Assembly: GCF_000702905.1 (NCBI RefSeq)
Contig: NZ_JNKR01000003.1
Coordinates: 1-64,000 of the forward strand
DNA from: Mitsuokella jalaludinii DSM 13811
GTDB lineage: Bacteria > Bacillota > Negativicutes > Selenomonadales > Selenomonadaceae
Direction: 5' to 3'
Length of the DNA stretch: 64,000 bases
Part shown: one piece after another, positions 17,504 through 27,128 of the stretch
Position numbering within the stretch: the first letter of the stretch is position 1
Layout: each line of letters opens with the position of its first letter
Translations under genes and position numbers: made by a program
Notes under the pieces: model-generated
What the model was told of the DNA's origin: nothing
What the model saw: the letters and a program-made list of their open reading frames with translations, nothing else
The model's database searches: none

Positions 17504-19470
17504 CGATGATCCATGTACTTGACGACAATACCATCAACAAGATTGCGGCTGGCGAAGTCGTGGAGCGGCCGGCGTCTGTCATCAAGGAGCTCGTCGAGAA
17601 TGCGATGGATGCGGGCGCGACTCGCATCGAAGTCGAGATCATGGCGGGCGGTACGAGCTTCATGCGCGTGACGGACAACGGCCGGGGCATGAGTGCGGAG
17701 GACGCGCACCTCGCGATCCTGCGCCATGCGACGAGCAAGATCCGCGAAGTCGGTGACCTCAATACCGTCGGTACGCTGGGCTTCCGCGGCGAGGCCCTGC
17801 CGACGATCGCGTCCGTCTCGCGCTTCACGCTCTTGACGCGCCGCGAGGGTGACGACCTCGGCACGCGCGTGACCATCACGGGCGGCAAGGAGCCGGACTT
17901 CATCGAGGCGGGCTGCAATATCGGCACGACGGTCAAGGTAGAGGACCTCTTCTTCAATACGCCGGCGCGCAAGAAATTCCTCAAGACGAATCACACGGAG
18001 GGCTCGCGCATCAACGATTTCATCGTCAAGCTCGCGCTCTCGCGTCCCGACATCGAGTTCCACTTCATCAACAACAACAAGATGTCCGTCGTGACGCCTG
18101 GCACGGGCAACCTCTACGACACGATACAGGCCATCTATGGCGGAAAGACAGCTGACTCTCTCCTGGGGCTCACGCTTGAGGACGAGGACATCAAGATCTC
18201 CGGCTACATCACAAAGCCGTCGATGCTCAAGAGCAGCCGCGCCTGGCAGACGTACATCGTCAATTCGCGCATCATCCAGAACCGCGCAATCGCCAAGGCC
18301 ATCGACAATGCCTACAAGTCTCTGATCCCGAAGAGCGGCTTCCCACTGGCGGTCCTCTGCATTGAGGTGCCGCAACGCACGATCGATGTCAACGTGCACC
18401 CGCAGAAGAGTGAGCTCAAATTCGAGGACGAGAGCCGCGTCTTCAAGGCCGTCTACAAGGCCGTGCTCGACGCCATCCGCCCGGCAGGGCGGGGCCTTGG
18501 CGAAGTGGCTGCCGTCGTGGAGAAGCCGGAGCAGCACGTGACGATGGAGCCCATGCAGTTCGTGCCGGCGACAGAGCCGCTCGCTGAGCCCATCATCCCG
18601 CAGTGGCCGCAGGCTGAGGCGCGCCCTGCAGGGCAGCCAGCGGTGCAGCGAGCTCAGCCCAAAACAATCTATGAGGCCGTGCATCGCACGGCGCCCATCT
18701 CTGCTCGTACTATGGCGGGCTTCTCGGCCGCGCAGCAAAGCCTGCGCGAGGAGCGCGGGGCGGCAGCGATGCCTGACTCAAGCGTTCTTGATCACCCGGG
18801 CATGGTGGCGGAATCGTCGGCCCCGGCCATGAAGTCCGGTGTCGACGCAGAGGCTTCGCCATGCCAGGAAGGGGAGGTCCTCCAGTACGATGGCTCGGTC
18901 GTGCCAATCGGCCAGGTTGACCTGACCTACATCATCGCGCAGGACGCCAAGGGGCTCTACATCGTCGACCAGCACGCGGCGCACGAGCGCATCCTGTTCG
19001 ACAAGTTCTCGGCGATGGCGGGCGACATCCCGTCGCAGCAGTTGCTTGTCCACCAGATCTTGAGCTTTGACCGCAAGGAGGCGGAGCTCGTTGCGTCGCA
19101 TCAGGAGCTCTTTGCATCGCTCGGCTTCCATATGGAGATGAGCGGCAATCAGGAATTCCGCCTCATCGAGGTGCCCGCCGATGTGCCCGTCAGTGAGGCA
19201 GAGGATATCATCCGCGAGATCCTGACGAATCTCATGGACATGCACGAGACGACGGCGAAGGAAATCCGCCAGGCCTGCCTCGCGACGACGGCCTGCCGTG
19301 CGGCCATCAAGGCCGGCGAGGAATTGAGCTTCCGCCAGATGCAGATCATCCTCGATGCGCTCGCGCACACGGCGTTCCCCTACACCTGCCCGCACGGCCG
19401 CCCGACCATCCTGAAGTTCAGCAGTGAAGAGCTGGCCAAGATGTTCAAGCGCACGGGCTTTGGCTTTTGA
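17500..19470 (+). CDS. mutL: DNA mismatch repair protein MutL (endonuclease type)
   Basis: The 656-residue product has a GHKL ATPase N-terminal half (NKIAAGEVVERPASV, ELVENAMDAGAT, DNGRGM, GFRGEALPTI) and a C-terminal dimerisation/endonuclease half joined by a variable linker (about 330-470). The metal motif reads DQHAAHERILFD (490-501), so the last acidic residue is Asp501 where DQHA(X)2E(X)4E has Glu. The other endonuclease motifs ACRAAIKAGEE, CPHGRPT and FKRTGFGF are present. It nicks the strand marked for repair. ATGA overlap with mutS indicates coupled translation. Confidence 0.96.
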   Translation: MTMIHVLDDNTINKIAAGEVVERPASVIKELVENAMDAGATRIEVEIMAGGTSFMRVTDNGRGMSAEDAHLAILRHATSKIREVGDLNTVGTLGFRGEALPTIASVSRFTLLTRREGDDLGTRVTITGGKEPDFIEAGCNIGTTVKVEDLFFNTPARKKFLKTNHTEGSRINDFIVKLALSRPDIEFHFINNNKMSVVTPGTGNLYDTIQAIYGGKTADSLLGLTLEDEDIKISGYITKPSMLKSSRAWQTYIVNSRIIQNRAIAKAIDNAYKSLIPKSGFPLAVLCIEVPQRTIDVNVHPQKSELKFEDESRVFKAVYKAVLDAIRPAGRGLGEVAAVVEKPEQHVTMEPMQFVPATEPLAEPIIPQWPQAEARPAGQPAVQRAQPKTIYEAVHRTAPISARTMAGFSAAQQSLREERGAAAMPDSSVLDHPGMVAESSAPAMKSGVDAEASPCQEGEVLQYDGSVVPIGQVDLTYIIAQDAKGLYIVDQHAAHERILFDKFSAMAGDIPSQQLLVHQILSFDRKEAELVASHQELFASLGFHMEMSGNQEFRLIEVPADVPVSEAEDIIREILTNLMDMHETTAKEIRQACLATTACRAAIKAGEELSFRQMQIILDALAHTAFPYTCPHGRPTILKFSSEELAKMFKRTGFGF

Positions 19471-19495
19471 GTTTATATATTTGGAGGATGATACG

Positions 19496-20287
19496 ATGGT
19501 TCAGGCAATCGCAACGACGGGCCGCAAGTGCACGGATGATGCCGTCTCCCTGGCAAAATGGGCGGCGGAGCACGCGAAGATCCCCTATGTGCCGCGCGCG
19601 AATCTCTCGGGCCAAGCCCTGCGCGAGCGCTACGGGGTCGACTTCATCCTGATCGCGAAGCAGGGGCTGCTGACGCTCTCGACACCGGCAGGCGATCTCT
19701 TCTTCCACCCGAATATGGCGCATCTGCGCCTCAAGAACCTGCGCTTCGGCAGCGCGGGCACGGGCGACCGCATGGTCGAGGCCATGGGCCTTTCGCACGG
19801 CATGAGCGTGCTCGACTGCACGCTCGGCTTCGGCGCCGATGCAATCGTCGCGAGCTTTGCCGTGGGCCCGGAGGGAAAGGTCACGGGCATCGAGTCGCAG
19901 CCGCTCATCGAGACGGTCGTCGGCTACGGCCTCGCGCACTTCAAGGCGGAGAACTGGCCGATACAGGAGGCCATGCGCGGCATCGAGACGGTCTGCGCAG
20001 ATGCCTTCTCGTACCTGAAGCAGCAGGAGGATGACTCGGTCGACGTCGTCTACTTCGATCCGATGTTCCGGCATCCGCTGCTCGAGAGCCGCAGTCTCTC
20101 GCCGCTGCGCACGGTGGCCAACCACGCACCCGTCTCGCCGGCGATGATCGAGGAGGCCTGCCGTGTCGCAAGGCGCCGTGTCGTCTTCAAGGAGAACGCG
20201 CGCAGCCTGGAGTTCGAGCGGCTCGGCTTCACGCAGATCATGGGCGGCCGCTACAGCAAGGTCCACTACGGCGTGCGCATCCTCTGA
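19496..20287 (+). CDS. Class I SAM-dependent methyltransferase, RsmJ-like
   Basis: The 263-residue protein has motif I VLDCTLGFGADAIVAS and a DPMF motif (VVYFDPMFRHP) in place of the amino-methyltransferase DPPY; the order and motifs resemble RsmJ/YhiQ (16S rRNA m2G1516) but similarity is partial, so rRNA or tRNA guanine methylation is only a guess. The first ~70 residues (TTGRKCTDDAVSLAKWAAE, then a RYGVDFILIAKQG strand) form the substrate domain of this family. GGAGG at 19483-19487 sits 8 nt before ATG 19496. It is the last gene of the miaB-mutS-mutL operon. Confidence 0.8.
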   Translation: MVQAIATTGRKCTDDAVSLAKWAAEHAKIPYVPRANLSGQALRERYGVDFILIAKQGLLTLSTPAGDLFFHPNMAHLRLKNLRFGSAGTGDRMVEAMGLSHGMSVLDCTLGFGADAIVASFAVGPEGKVTGIESQPLIETVVGYGLAHFKAENWPIQEAMRGIETVCADAFSYLKQQEDDSVDVVYFDPMFRHPLLESRSLSPLRTVANHAPVSPAMIEEACRVARRRVVFKENARSLEFERLGFTQIMGGRYSKVHYGVRIL

Positions 20288-20325
20288 GCATCCTTCTGAG
20301 GATGTTTCCCGATACACTTTTTTGA

Positions 20326-20352
20326 GGCACTTCCTGCGGGAAGTGTCTTTTT
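20326..20352 (+). terminator. Terminator of the mutS-mutL operon
   Basis: GGCACTTCC-tgcg-GGAAGTGTC followed by T5; a strong 9-bp stem with one G-U pair. Confidence 0.85.
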
Positions 20353-20355
20353 ACA

Positions 20356-20384
20356 TTGATTTATGTGCTTCTTGATGATACAAT
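20356..20384 (+). promoter_or_regulatory. Promoter of the RNase J gene
   Basis: TTGATT (20356-20361), 17-nt spacer, TACAAT (20379-20384), about 260 nt before the start codon. Confidence 0.65.
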
Positions 20385-20391
20385 AAAAAAG

Positions 20392-20641
20392 AATGATTTG
20401 ATCGGATAAAAACTTCATACTACCATTCCTGCGCGACGTTCATCATGACAGATGCCTTGCATCGTTCGAGGCAGCACGGATTTCTTGTCATGTTCAGGGG
20501 AGCGTCCCCTTAGCGCGTCATAAGAGTTGGAATGAGACGATAGGGGATTTCTATCCAGCAACTATACACGACGTATATCAAAATAAAGATGTATCATAAA
20601 TTTGGCATTTGCATTCTGCTATGAGATGCAGCAAACACTTT
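20392..20641 (+). ncRNA. Long structured 5' leader of the RNase J mRNA
   Basis: About 250 nt lie between the putative transcription start and the ribosome binding site, with no convincing gene. Readable hairpins: CATGACA/TGTCATG (20444-20450 with 20486-20492) enclosing TGCCT/AGGCA; AGGGGA-gcg-TCCCCT (20496-20510); GATAG/CTATC (about 20539-20555); TATAC/GTATA (about 20562-20576). A 22-codon frame (ATG 20446) has no ribosome binding site. Long leaders of RNase genes are often autoregulatory targets (inference); no known riboswitch class was recognised. Confidence 0.45.
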
Positions 20642-20654
20642 GGAGGTGTACTTT

Positions 20655-22319
20655 TTGGCTAAAGGAGCACAGAAATTACAGATCATCCCTCTCGGAGGCC
20701 TGGGGGAGATCGGCAAGAATATGACAGTCATCCGCGTGGATGACGAGATTCTCGTCATTGATTCGGGCCTGATGTTCCCGGATGAGGACATGCTCGGCAT
20801 CGACCTCGTCATCCCGGACATCAGCTACCTCATCGAGAACAAGGATAAGATCAAGGCCATCGTGCTGACGCACGGCCACGAGGATCACATCGGCGCACTG
20901 CCGTACGTCCTCAAGAAAATCAATGTGCCGGTCTACGGCACGCGCCTGACGCTCGGCATCCTCGAGGGCCGCCTCAAGGAGAACGGCGTTGACTCGAGCA
21001 ACCTGCACTCGGTCATGCAGGGCGACATCATCAATGTCGGCTGCTTCAGTGTCGGCTTCATCCGCGTCAATCACTCGATCCCTGACGCCGTCGGCCTCTC
21101 CATCAAGACGCCGGTCGGCATGATCGTGCACACGGGCGACTTCAAGCTCGACTACACGCCGATTGACGGCAAGATGACGGACTTCCGCCGCTTCTCCGAC
21201 CTCGGCAACCGCGGTGTCCTCGTGCTCATGGCGGATTCGACGAATTCGGAGCGCGAGGGCCATACGCCGTCGGAGCGCACGGTCGGTGCGGCATTTGACC
21301 GCGCTTTCCACAATGCGCGCGGTCGCATCATCGTCGCGACGTTCTCGTCGAACGTCCACCGCATCCAGCAGGTCATCGACACGGCTGTGCGCTACAAGCG
21401 CCACGTCGCCGTGCTCGGCCGCAGCATGGTCAACGTCGTCAACATCTCACTCGAGCTCGGCTACATCACGGCGCCTGAAGGCACGATTGTCGATATCGAC
21501 GAGATCCACAACTACCGCATGGAGCAGATGGTCATCATCACGACGGGCAGCCAGGGCGAGCCGATGTCGGCTCTGACGCGCATGTCGATGTCCGACCACC
21601 GCAAGGTCGGCATCGTGCCGGGCGACACGGTCATCATCTCGGCTACGCCGATTCCGGGCAACGAGAAGCTCGTTTCGAAGACGATCGACAACCTCATGAA
21701 GCTCGGCGCCAACGTCATCTACGGCCGCAATCAGGGCATCCACGTCTCGGGCCATGCGAGCCGCGAGGAGCTCAAGCTCATGCACAATCTCGTGCGCCCG
21801 AAGTTCTTCATCCCGGTCCACGGCGAGTACCATCACCTCGTGCAGCACGCCCGCCTCGCGCGCGAGCTCGGCATGCCGAAGGAGAATATCTTCATCAGCG
21901 AGAACGGTCAGATCCTGGAGTTCACGCGCGATAAGGGCCAGGTGGCCGGCAAGGTCACGGCTGGCATGGTCATGGTCGATGGCCTCGGCGTCGGCGATGT
22001 CGGCAACATCGTGCTGCGCGACCGCCGCCAGCTCTCGCAGGACGGCATCCTGATCGTCGTCGTCACGATGAACAAGCAGACGCACCGCGTCGTCGCAGGG
22101 CCGGACATCGTCTCGCGCGGCTTTGTCTATGTGCGCGAGTCTGAAGCGCTGATGGACGAGGCCACGGCACGCGTGCAGCAGGCACTCGACCGCTGCGAGG
22201 ACGAGAAGGTCAAGGAGTGGGCCGCCATCAAGTCGAATGTGCGCGATGCGCTGGGCCGCTACCTCTTCGAGAAGACGCGCCGCCGCCCGATGATCCTGCC
22301 AATCATCATGGAAGTCTGA
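20655..22319 (+). CDS. rnj: Ribonuclease J
   Basis: RNase J is the dual endo/5'-3' exonuclease of mRNA decay and rRNA maturation in Firmicutes. The 554-residue product has the metallo-beta-lactamase signature LTHGHEDHIGALPY (about 72-85), a beta-CASP domain with TFSSNVHRIQQV and GRSMVNVV, HVSGHASREEL and PVHGEYHHL, and the C-terminal dimerisation domain. The start is the TTG at 20655, six bases after GGAGGTG; the protein then begins AKGAQKLQIIPLGGLGEIG. Only one rnj gene lies in the window, so J1 versus J2 cannot be decided. A long structured leader precedes it. Confidence 0.95.
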   Translation: MAKGAQKLQIIPLGGLGEIGKNMTVIRVDDEILVIDSGLMFPDEDMLGIDLVIPDISYLIENKDKIKAIVLTHGHEDHIGALPYVLKKINVPVYGTRLTLGILEGRLKENGVDSSNLHSVMQGDIINVGCFSVGFIRVNHSIPDAVGLSIKTPVGMIVHTGDFKLDYTPIDGKMTDFRRFSDLGNRGVLVLMADSTNSEREGHTPSERTVGAAFDRAFHNARGRIIVATFSSNVHRIQQVIDTAVRYKRHVAVLGRSMVNVVNISLELGYITAPEGTIVDIDEIHNYRMEQMVIITTGSQGEPMSALTRMSMSDHRKVGIVPGDTVIISATPIPGNEKLVSKTIDNLMKLGANVIYGRNQGIHVSGHASREELKLMHNLVRPKFFIPVHGEYHHLVQHARLARELGMPKENIFISENGQILEFTRDKGQVAGKVTAGMVMVDGLGVGDVGNIVLRDRRQLSQDGILIVVVTMNKQTHRVVAGPDIVSRGFVYVRESEALMDEATARVQQALDRCEDEKVKEWAAIKSNVRDALGRYLFEKTRRRPMILPIIMEV

Positions 22320-22346
22320 GCGTACCATCGTACCATATGGAATCTG

Positions 22347-22371
22347 AGCCGGAGCTGCGTCTCCGGCTTTT
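22347..22371 (+). terminator. rnj terminator
   Basis: AGCCGGAG-ctgcgt-CTCCGGCT followed by TTT; an 8-bp perfect GC-rich stem. Confidence 0.85.
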
Positions 22372-22428
22372 CTGCTGATTGTATCACATAGACCGTATCA
22401 CAAGAGGAAAACGGGAAGGAGTGAAAGC

Positions 22429-25400
22429 ATGCCGTTTACCCACCTCCATGTCCACACGGAATACAGCCTGCTCGACGGTGCGAGCCGCATCAAGGAGCTC
22501 ATCAAGACGACGAAAGAGCTCGGCATGGACAGCATCGCCATCACCGACCACGGCGCCATGTACGGCGTCATCGACTTCTACAAGGAAGCCAAGAAGCAGG
22601 GCGTGAAGCCCATCATCGGCTGCGAGGTCTACGTAGCCCCGGGCGCGCGCCAGGAACACCGCGAGGTCAATGGTGTGCGCTATTACCACCTGATCCTGCT
22701 CGCGGAGAACCAGACGGGCTACCGCAATCTCGTTAAGCTCGTCTCGCTGGCCAACATCGAGGGCATGTACTACAAGCCGCGCGTCGACAAGGATCTCCTG
22801 CGCCAGTACCATGAGGGCATCATCTGCCTGTCGGCCTGCATCGCCGGTGAGATCCCGCGCGCCATCCTGCAGGACAACCTCGAGCATGCCGATGCGCTCG
22901 TGCGCGAGTACCTCGAGATCTTCGGCCGCGAGAACTTCTTCCTCGAGATCCAGAACCACGGCCTGCCGGAGGAGCGCAAGGCAAACGCCGCACTCGTCGA
23001 GCTTGCGAAGAAGTACGATGTCGGGCTCGTCGCGACGAACGACCTGCATTACGTGCACCGCGAGGACAGCGAGTTCCACGACATCCTGCTCTGCATCCAG
23101 ATGAACAAGACGTTCGACGACCCCGACCGCATGCGCTTCCCGAGCGACGACTACTATCTGAAATCGCCGGAGGAGATGGCGGCGCTCTTCCCGGACCTTC
23201 CGGAGGCCATCGCCAACACCGAGAAGATTGCCGCGCGCTGTGAGGTCGACTTCACCTTCGGCCAGCTGCAGTTGCCGTACTACCCAATCCCCGCGCCGTA
23301 TGCCGACGATGAAGCGTATCTGCGCCACCTCTGTGAGGAGAACTTGCCGCGCCGCTATGGGGCGGTCACGGAAAGGATCCGTGAGCGCCTCGAGTACGAG
23401 CTCGGCATCATCCACCGCATGGGCTACGACAGCTACTTCCTCATTGTCTGGGACTTCATCAACTACTCGCGCGAGCACGGCATCGGCGTCGGTCCGGGGC
23501 GCGGTTCGGCCGCAGGCAGCATCGTCGCCTACCTGCTCGGCATCACGGACCTCGACCCGCTGCAGTACGACCTGCTCTTTGAGCGCTTCCTGAATCCGGA
23601 GCGCGTGACGATGCCGGATATCGATGTCGACTTCGACTACATCCAGCGCGGCAAGGTCATCGACTACGTCAAGGAGCGCTACGGCTACGATCACGTCGCG
23701 CAGATTGTCACCTTCGGCACGATGGCGGCGAAGGGCGCTATCCGCGATGTCGGGCGCGTGCTCAACCTGCCGTACGCCGAGGTCGCAGAGATCGCGAAGC
23801 TTGTGCCGAACGAGCTCAAGATCACGCTCGACAAGGCGATGCAGGAGTCAGCCGACTTCCGCAAAGCGTACGAGAGTAGCGAGGACATCCGCCGCCTCAT
23901 CGACCTGGCGCGCAAGATTGAGGGCCTGCCGCGTCACTCATCGACGCATGCCGCCGGTGTCGTGATTGCGCGCCACCCGCTGACGGACTACGTGCCGGTC
24001 TCCATCTCGGAGGGCACGCTCGTCACGGAGTACGACAAGGACCACGTCGAGGAGCTCGGCCTCCTCAAGATGGACTTCCTCGGCCTGCGCACGCTGACGG
24101 TCATCAGCGATACGATCGCGAACATCGAGAAGAGCCGCCACGAGACGGTCGACATCGAGAAGATCCCATTGACGGACGAGCTGACCTCGAAAATGCTCTG
24201 CGAGGGTAAGACGGGGGCGGTGTTCCAGATGGAGTCGGCCGGCATGACGCAGCTCGTGCGCGATCTCGCACCGGAGAACTTCGCCGACCTCATCCCGCTC
24301 GTCGCCCTCTACCGCCCGGGCCCGCTCGGCAGCGGCATGGTCGAGGATTTCATCAAGGGACGCCACGGGGAAAAGGAAGTCACCTACATGCACCCACTCT
24401 TAGAGCCCATCCTCAAGGAGACGTTCGGTGTCGTGCTCTACCAGGAGCAGGTCATGCAGATCGTGCAGGTGCTCGCGGGCTTCACGCTCGGCCAGGCAGA
24501 CCTCCTGCGCCGCGCGATGGGCAAGAAGAAGCACGAGATCCTGATGGCGCAGAAAGAGAACTTCCTCGCCGGCTGCGAGAAGAACCACATCGAGGCAGGG
24601 CTTGCCAACACGATCTTCGATCTCTTGACGCACTTTGCCGACTACGGCTTCAATAAGTCGCACAGTGCGGCGTATGCGCTCGTCGCCTGGCAGACGGCTT
24701 ATCTCAAGGCGCACTACCCGGCAGAGTTCATGGCGGCGATGCTCACGAGCATCATGGACACGCCGAAGGTTGCGACGTACATCGAGCTCTGCCGCCGCAT
24801 GGGCATCAAGATCCTGCCGCCGGACATCAATGCGAGCTCTGCGTACTTCAGCGTCGACGGGGCAGCCATTCGCTTTGGCCTCGCTGCCGTGCGCAATGTC
24901 GGCGAGACGGCCATCGAGAACGTCGCGCGCATCCGCGAGGACGGCGGCCCGTTCAGCTCGCTCTCCGACTTCTGCCGCCGCGTCGACATGCGCGTTGTCA
25001 ACCGCCGCGTCATCGAGAGTCTCATCAAGTGCGGCGCGTTCGACTCGTTCGGCGCGAAGCGCAGCCAGCTCCTGGCCATCTTGCCGCAGACTGTCATGGA
25101 AGCAGCCCAGCAGCAGAAGGACGCGGTGAGCGGCCAGATGGGACTGTTCTCCGACGAGACGATCGAGGAGACAGGCATGCTGCAGCTGCCGGACATCGAT
25201 GAGGTGCCGAAGGCGGAGCTGCTGAACTGGGAGAAGGAGGCGACGGGCTTCTACATCACGGGCCATCCCTTGGACCAGTACGCCGCGAAGCTTGAGAATC
25301 TGCCGCACATCGGCAGCCTGCAGCCGGATGCCGTGCGCGACAAACAGGTCGTGCGCATCGGCGGCATGCTGACGGAGGCGAAGCGCATCACGACGAAGAA

Positions 25401-25815
25401 GGGGGACACAATGTGCTTTGCGACGGTCGAGGATTTTACCGACTCCGTCGAAGTCACCGTCTTCCCGCGCACGTTCTACCAGAACATGAACCTGCTCGTG
25501 CCAGATACGCCTGTCGTCGTGCAGGGCCGCATCGACATGACGGACGAGTCGGTCAAGATCATCGCTGATTCTGTCTGGGCGCTCAAGGACTACCGCTTTG
25601 CCTATTACATCGAGCTGCCACCGGGCGGCCTTCCGGAGACGAAGCGTGAGGAGATGAAGCAACTCATCGTTGCGCACCACGGCGCATACGCGACATTCTT
25701 CCACTCGGGCGGCCACTGGCAGAAGGCCCGCGAGAATTTCTGGCTCGATGACGCGGCGGAGACATTCCAGCGGCTCGAGTCCATCGTCGGTGCGAGCAAA
25801 GTCCGGAAGCGCTGA
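22429..25815 (+). CDS. dnaE: DNA polymerase III alpha subunit DnaE
   Basis: The 1128-residue product is a full-length DnaE-type replicative polymerase. The N-terminal PHP domain begins FTHLHVHTEYSLLDG; the polymerase palm has PGRGSAAGSIVAY and the catalytic DIDVDFDY (Asp397, 399, 401); the finger and tandem helix-hairpin-helix regions follow (FNKSHSAAYALVAWQ); an OB fold (VVRIGGMLTEAKRI) is near the C-terminus. Firmicutes of this type usually also carry PolC elsewhere, in which case DnaE would act in lagging-strand priming. GGAAGGAG precedes the ATG. It is flanked by the rnj terminator and the dacF promoter. Confidence 0.97.
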   Translation: MPFTHLHVHTEYSLLDGASRIKELIKTTKELGMDSIAITDHGAMYGVIDFYKEAKKQGVKPIIGCEVYVAPGARQEHREVNGVRYYHLILLAENQTGYRNLVKLVSLANIEGMYYKPRVDKDLLRQYHEGIICLSACIAGEIPRAILQDNLEHADALVREYLEIFGRENFFLEIQNHGLPEERKANAALVELAKKYDVGLVATNDLHYVHREDSEFHDILLCIQMNKTFDDPDRMRFPSDDYYLKSPEEMAALFPDLPEAIANTEKIAARCEVDFTFGQLQLPYYPIPAPYADDEAYLRHLCEENLPRRYGAVTERIRERLEYELGIIHRMGYDSYFLIVWDFINYSREHGIGVGPGRGSAAGSIVAYLLGITDLDPLQYDLLFERFLNPERVTMPDIDVDFDYIQRGKVIDYVKERYGYDHVAQIVTFGTMAAKGAIRDVGRVLNLPYAEVAEIAKLVPNELKITLDKAMQESADFRKAYESSEDIRRLIDLARKIEGLPRHSSTHAAGVVIARHPLTDYVPVSISEGTLVTEYDKDHVEELGLLKMDFLGLRTLTVISDTIANIEKSRHETVDIEKIPLTDELTSKMLCEGKTGAVFQMESAGMTQLVRDLAPENFADLIPLVALYRPGPLGSGMVEDFIKGRHGEKEVTYMHPLLEPILKETFGVVLYQEQVMQIVQVLAGFTLGQADLLRRAMGKKKHEILMAQKENFLAGCEKNHIEAGLANTIFDLLTHFADYGFNKSHSAAYALVAWQTAYLKAHYPAEFMAAMLTSIMDTPKVATYIELCRRMGIKILPPDINASSAYFSVDGAAIRFGLAAVRNVGETAIENVARIREDGGPFSSLSDFCRRVDMRVVNRRVIESLIKCGAFDSFGAKRSQLLAILPQTVMEAAQQQKDAVSGQMGLFSDETIEETGMLQLPDIDEVPKAELLNWEKEATGFYITGHPLDQYAAKLENLPHIGSLQPDAVRDKQVVRIGGMLTEAKRITTKKGDTMCFATVEDFTDSVEVTVFPRTFYQNMNLLVPDTPVVVQGRIDMTDESVKIIADSVWALKDYRFAYYIELPPGGLPETKREEMKQLIVAHHGAYATFFHSGGHWQKARENFWLDDAAETFQRLESIVGASKVRKR

Positions 25816-25825
25816 GCGCGCCTTG

Positions 25826-25854
25826 TTGCGGGAAGCGGAAATGGATGATAGAAT
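25826..25854 (+). promoter_or_regulatory. dacF-operon promoter
   Basis: TTGCGG (25826-25831), 17-nt spacer, TAGAAT (25849-25854). Confidence 0.6.
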
Positions 25855-25884
25855 AAGGATGATTTGTCCTTCTCTTGAGGGAAA

Positions 25885-27123
25885 ATGAGGGAACATAAGG
25901 AGTTTGAAACGATATTGAAACAGAGGACTATCGGCCGTCTCCTGCTCGCGGGCGGGCTTGCGCTGGCACTCATCGTGCCGCAGCTCACCGCCACGCCTGC
26001 TCAGGCAGAGGCTGTCTATGATATCAAAGAGATGCCGCGCCCGGATATCCCGGGGCTCGTCATCAGCCCCGATGACCCGCTGCAGAACCTGACGGCGCGC
26101 TCGGCCGTCGTCATCGACGCCGCGTCGGGCCAGGTGATCTACGAGCGCAACAAGGACGAGCGCCGCTTCCCGGCGAGCACGACGAAGATCATGACGCTCA
26201 TCCTGGCGCTCGAGCACTCGAACATGGATGACATGGTGACCGTCAGCAGCAATGCGGCCGGCACGGAGGGCTCCACGCTCTGGCTCGAAGCGGGCGAGAA
26301 GATCCGCATGGGCGACCTGCTCTACGGCATGATGATGCACTCCGGCAACGATGCGACCGTCGCTGTCGCCGAGCACATCGCGGGCTCTGTCGACAAGTTC
26401 GCCGTGATGATGACGGAGAAGGCGCACGAGATTGGCGCCGTCAACACGAACTTTGCCAATGCCAATGGCCTGCCGCGCGACGACCACTACACGACGGCCT
26501 ACGACCTCGCGAAGATCACGGCTTACGGCTACCGCGTGCCGGGTTTCGAGAAAATCGTCAGTACGAAGGAGATCGACTTCGACTGGGTCAAGGACTCGTC
26601 GCATCACCTGCGCAACGAGAACCAGATGCTCTGGCTCTACCGCGGTGCGAACGGCGTCAAGACGGGCTACACGGATGCCGCCGGCCGCTGCCTCGTCTCG
26701 GGCGCGAAGAAGGACGGCCTGCAGCTCGTCGCCGTCGTGCTCGACTCGGTCTACATGTGGAACGACTCTATCAAGCTGCTCGACTACGGCTTCGCGCATG
26801 TGGAGCCGGATACGATCGTCCATGAGGGCGATGTAGCGGGCTATGCAAGTGTCGCGGGCGGCACGGGCCGCAAGCTGCCACTCATGGCCGCTGAGACGCT
26901 GACGCTTGCCAAGCTCAAGGGCGAGGGCGAAGCCTACAAGACGCGCATCGAGGCCGATGGCCTGCGCGCCCCCATCAAGGAAGGCGATACCGTCGGACGT
27001 CTCGTCGTGGAACTCGACGGCAAGGAAGTCGCTTCGACCGATCTGCTCGCCGGAGCGGACGTCACGCGCCGCTCGTTCTTCCTGACCGTCTGGAACTTCC
27101 TGCGGTCACTGGTGAAAGGATGA
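25885..27123 (+). CDS. dacF: D-alanyl-D-alanine carboxypeptidase (penicillin-binding protein, S11)
   Basis: This exported enzyme trims the terminal D-Ala of peptidoglycan pentapeptides. The 412-residue precursor has a signal peptide (LLLAGGLALALIVP, cleavage likely after AQA at about 41), the three S11 motifs S98-T-T-K101, S153-G-N155 and K259-T-G261, a C-terminal beta-sandwich domain and a short amphipathic membrane anchor (VWNFLRSLVKG). ATG 25885 has GAGGG very close; an in-frame TTG about 10 codons later is better placed behind AAGGAG, so the true start may be there. The stop overlaps the frame of rluB, the next gene of a long operon. Confidence 0.93.
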   Translation: MREHKEFETILKQRTIGRLLLAGGLALALIVPQLTATPAQAEAVYDIKEMPRPDIPGLVISPDDPLQNLTARSAVVIDAASGQVIYERNKDERRFPASTTKIMTLILALEHSNMDDMVTVSSNAAGTEGSTLWLEAGEKIRMGDLLYGMMMHSGNDATVAVAEHIAGSVDKFAVMMTEKAHEIGAVNTNFANANGLPRDDHYTTAYDLAKITAYGYRVPGFEKIVSTKEIDFDWVKDSSHHLRNENQMLWLYRGANGVKTGYTDAAGRCLVSGAKKDGLQLVAVVLDSVYMWNDSIKLLDYGFAHVEPDTIVHEGDVAGYASVAGGTGRKLPLMAAETLTLAKLKGEGEAYKTRIEADGLRAPIKEGDTVGRLVVELDGKEVASTDLLAGADVTRRSFFLTVWNFLRSLVKG

Positions 27124-27128
27124 TGGCG

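Noticed and set aside
20446-20514. 22-codon leader peptide in the RNase J leader
   Set aside because: No ribosome binding site before the ATG and no run of a single regulatory amino acid.
24400-26823. 807-residue antisense frame over dnaE and dacF
   Set aside because: Shadow frame in high-GC coding DNA; Arg/Val/Asp-rich product without motifs.
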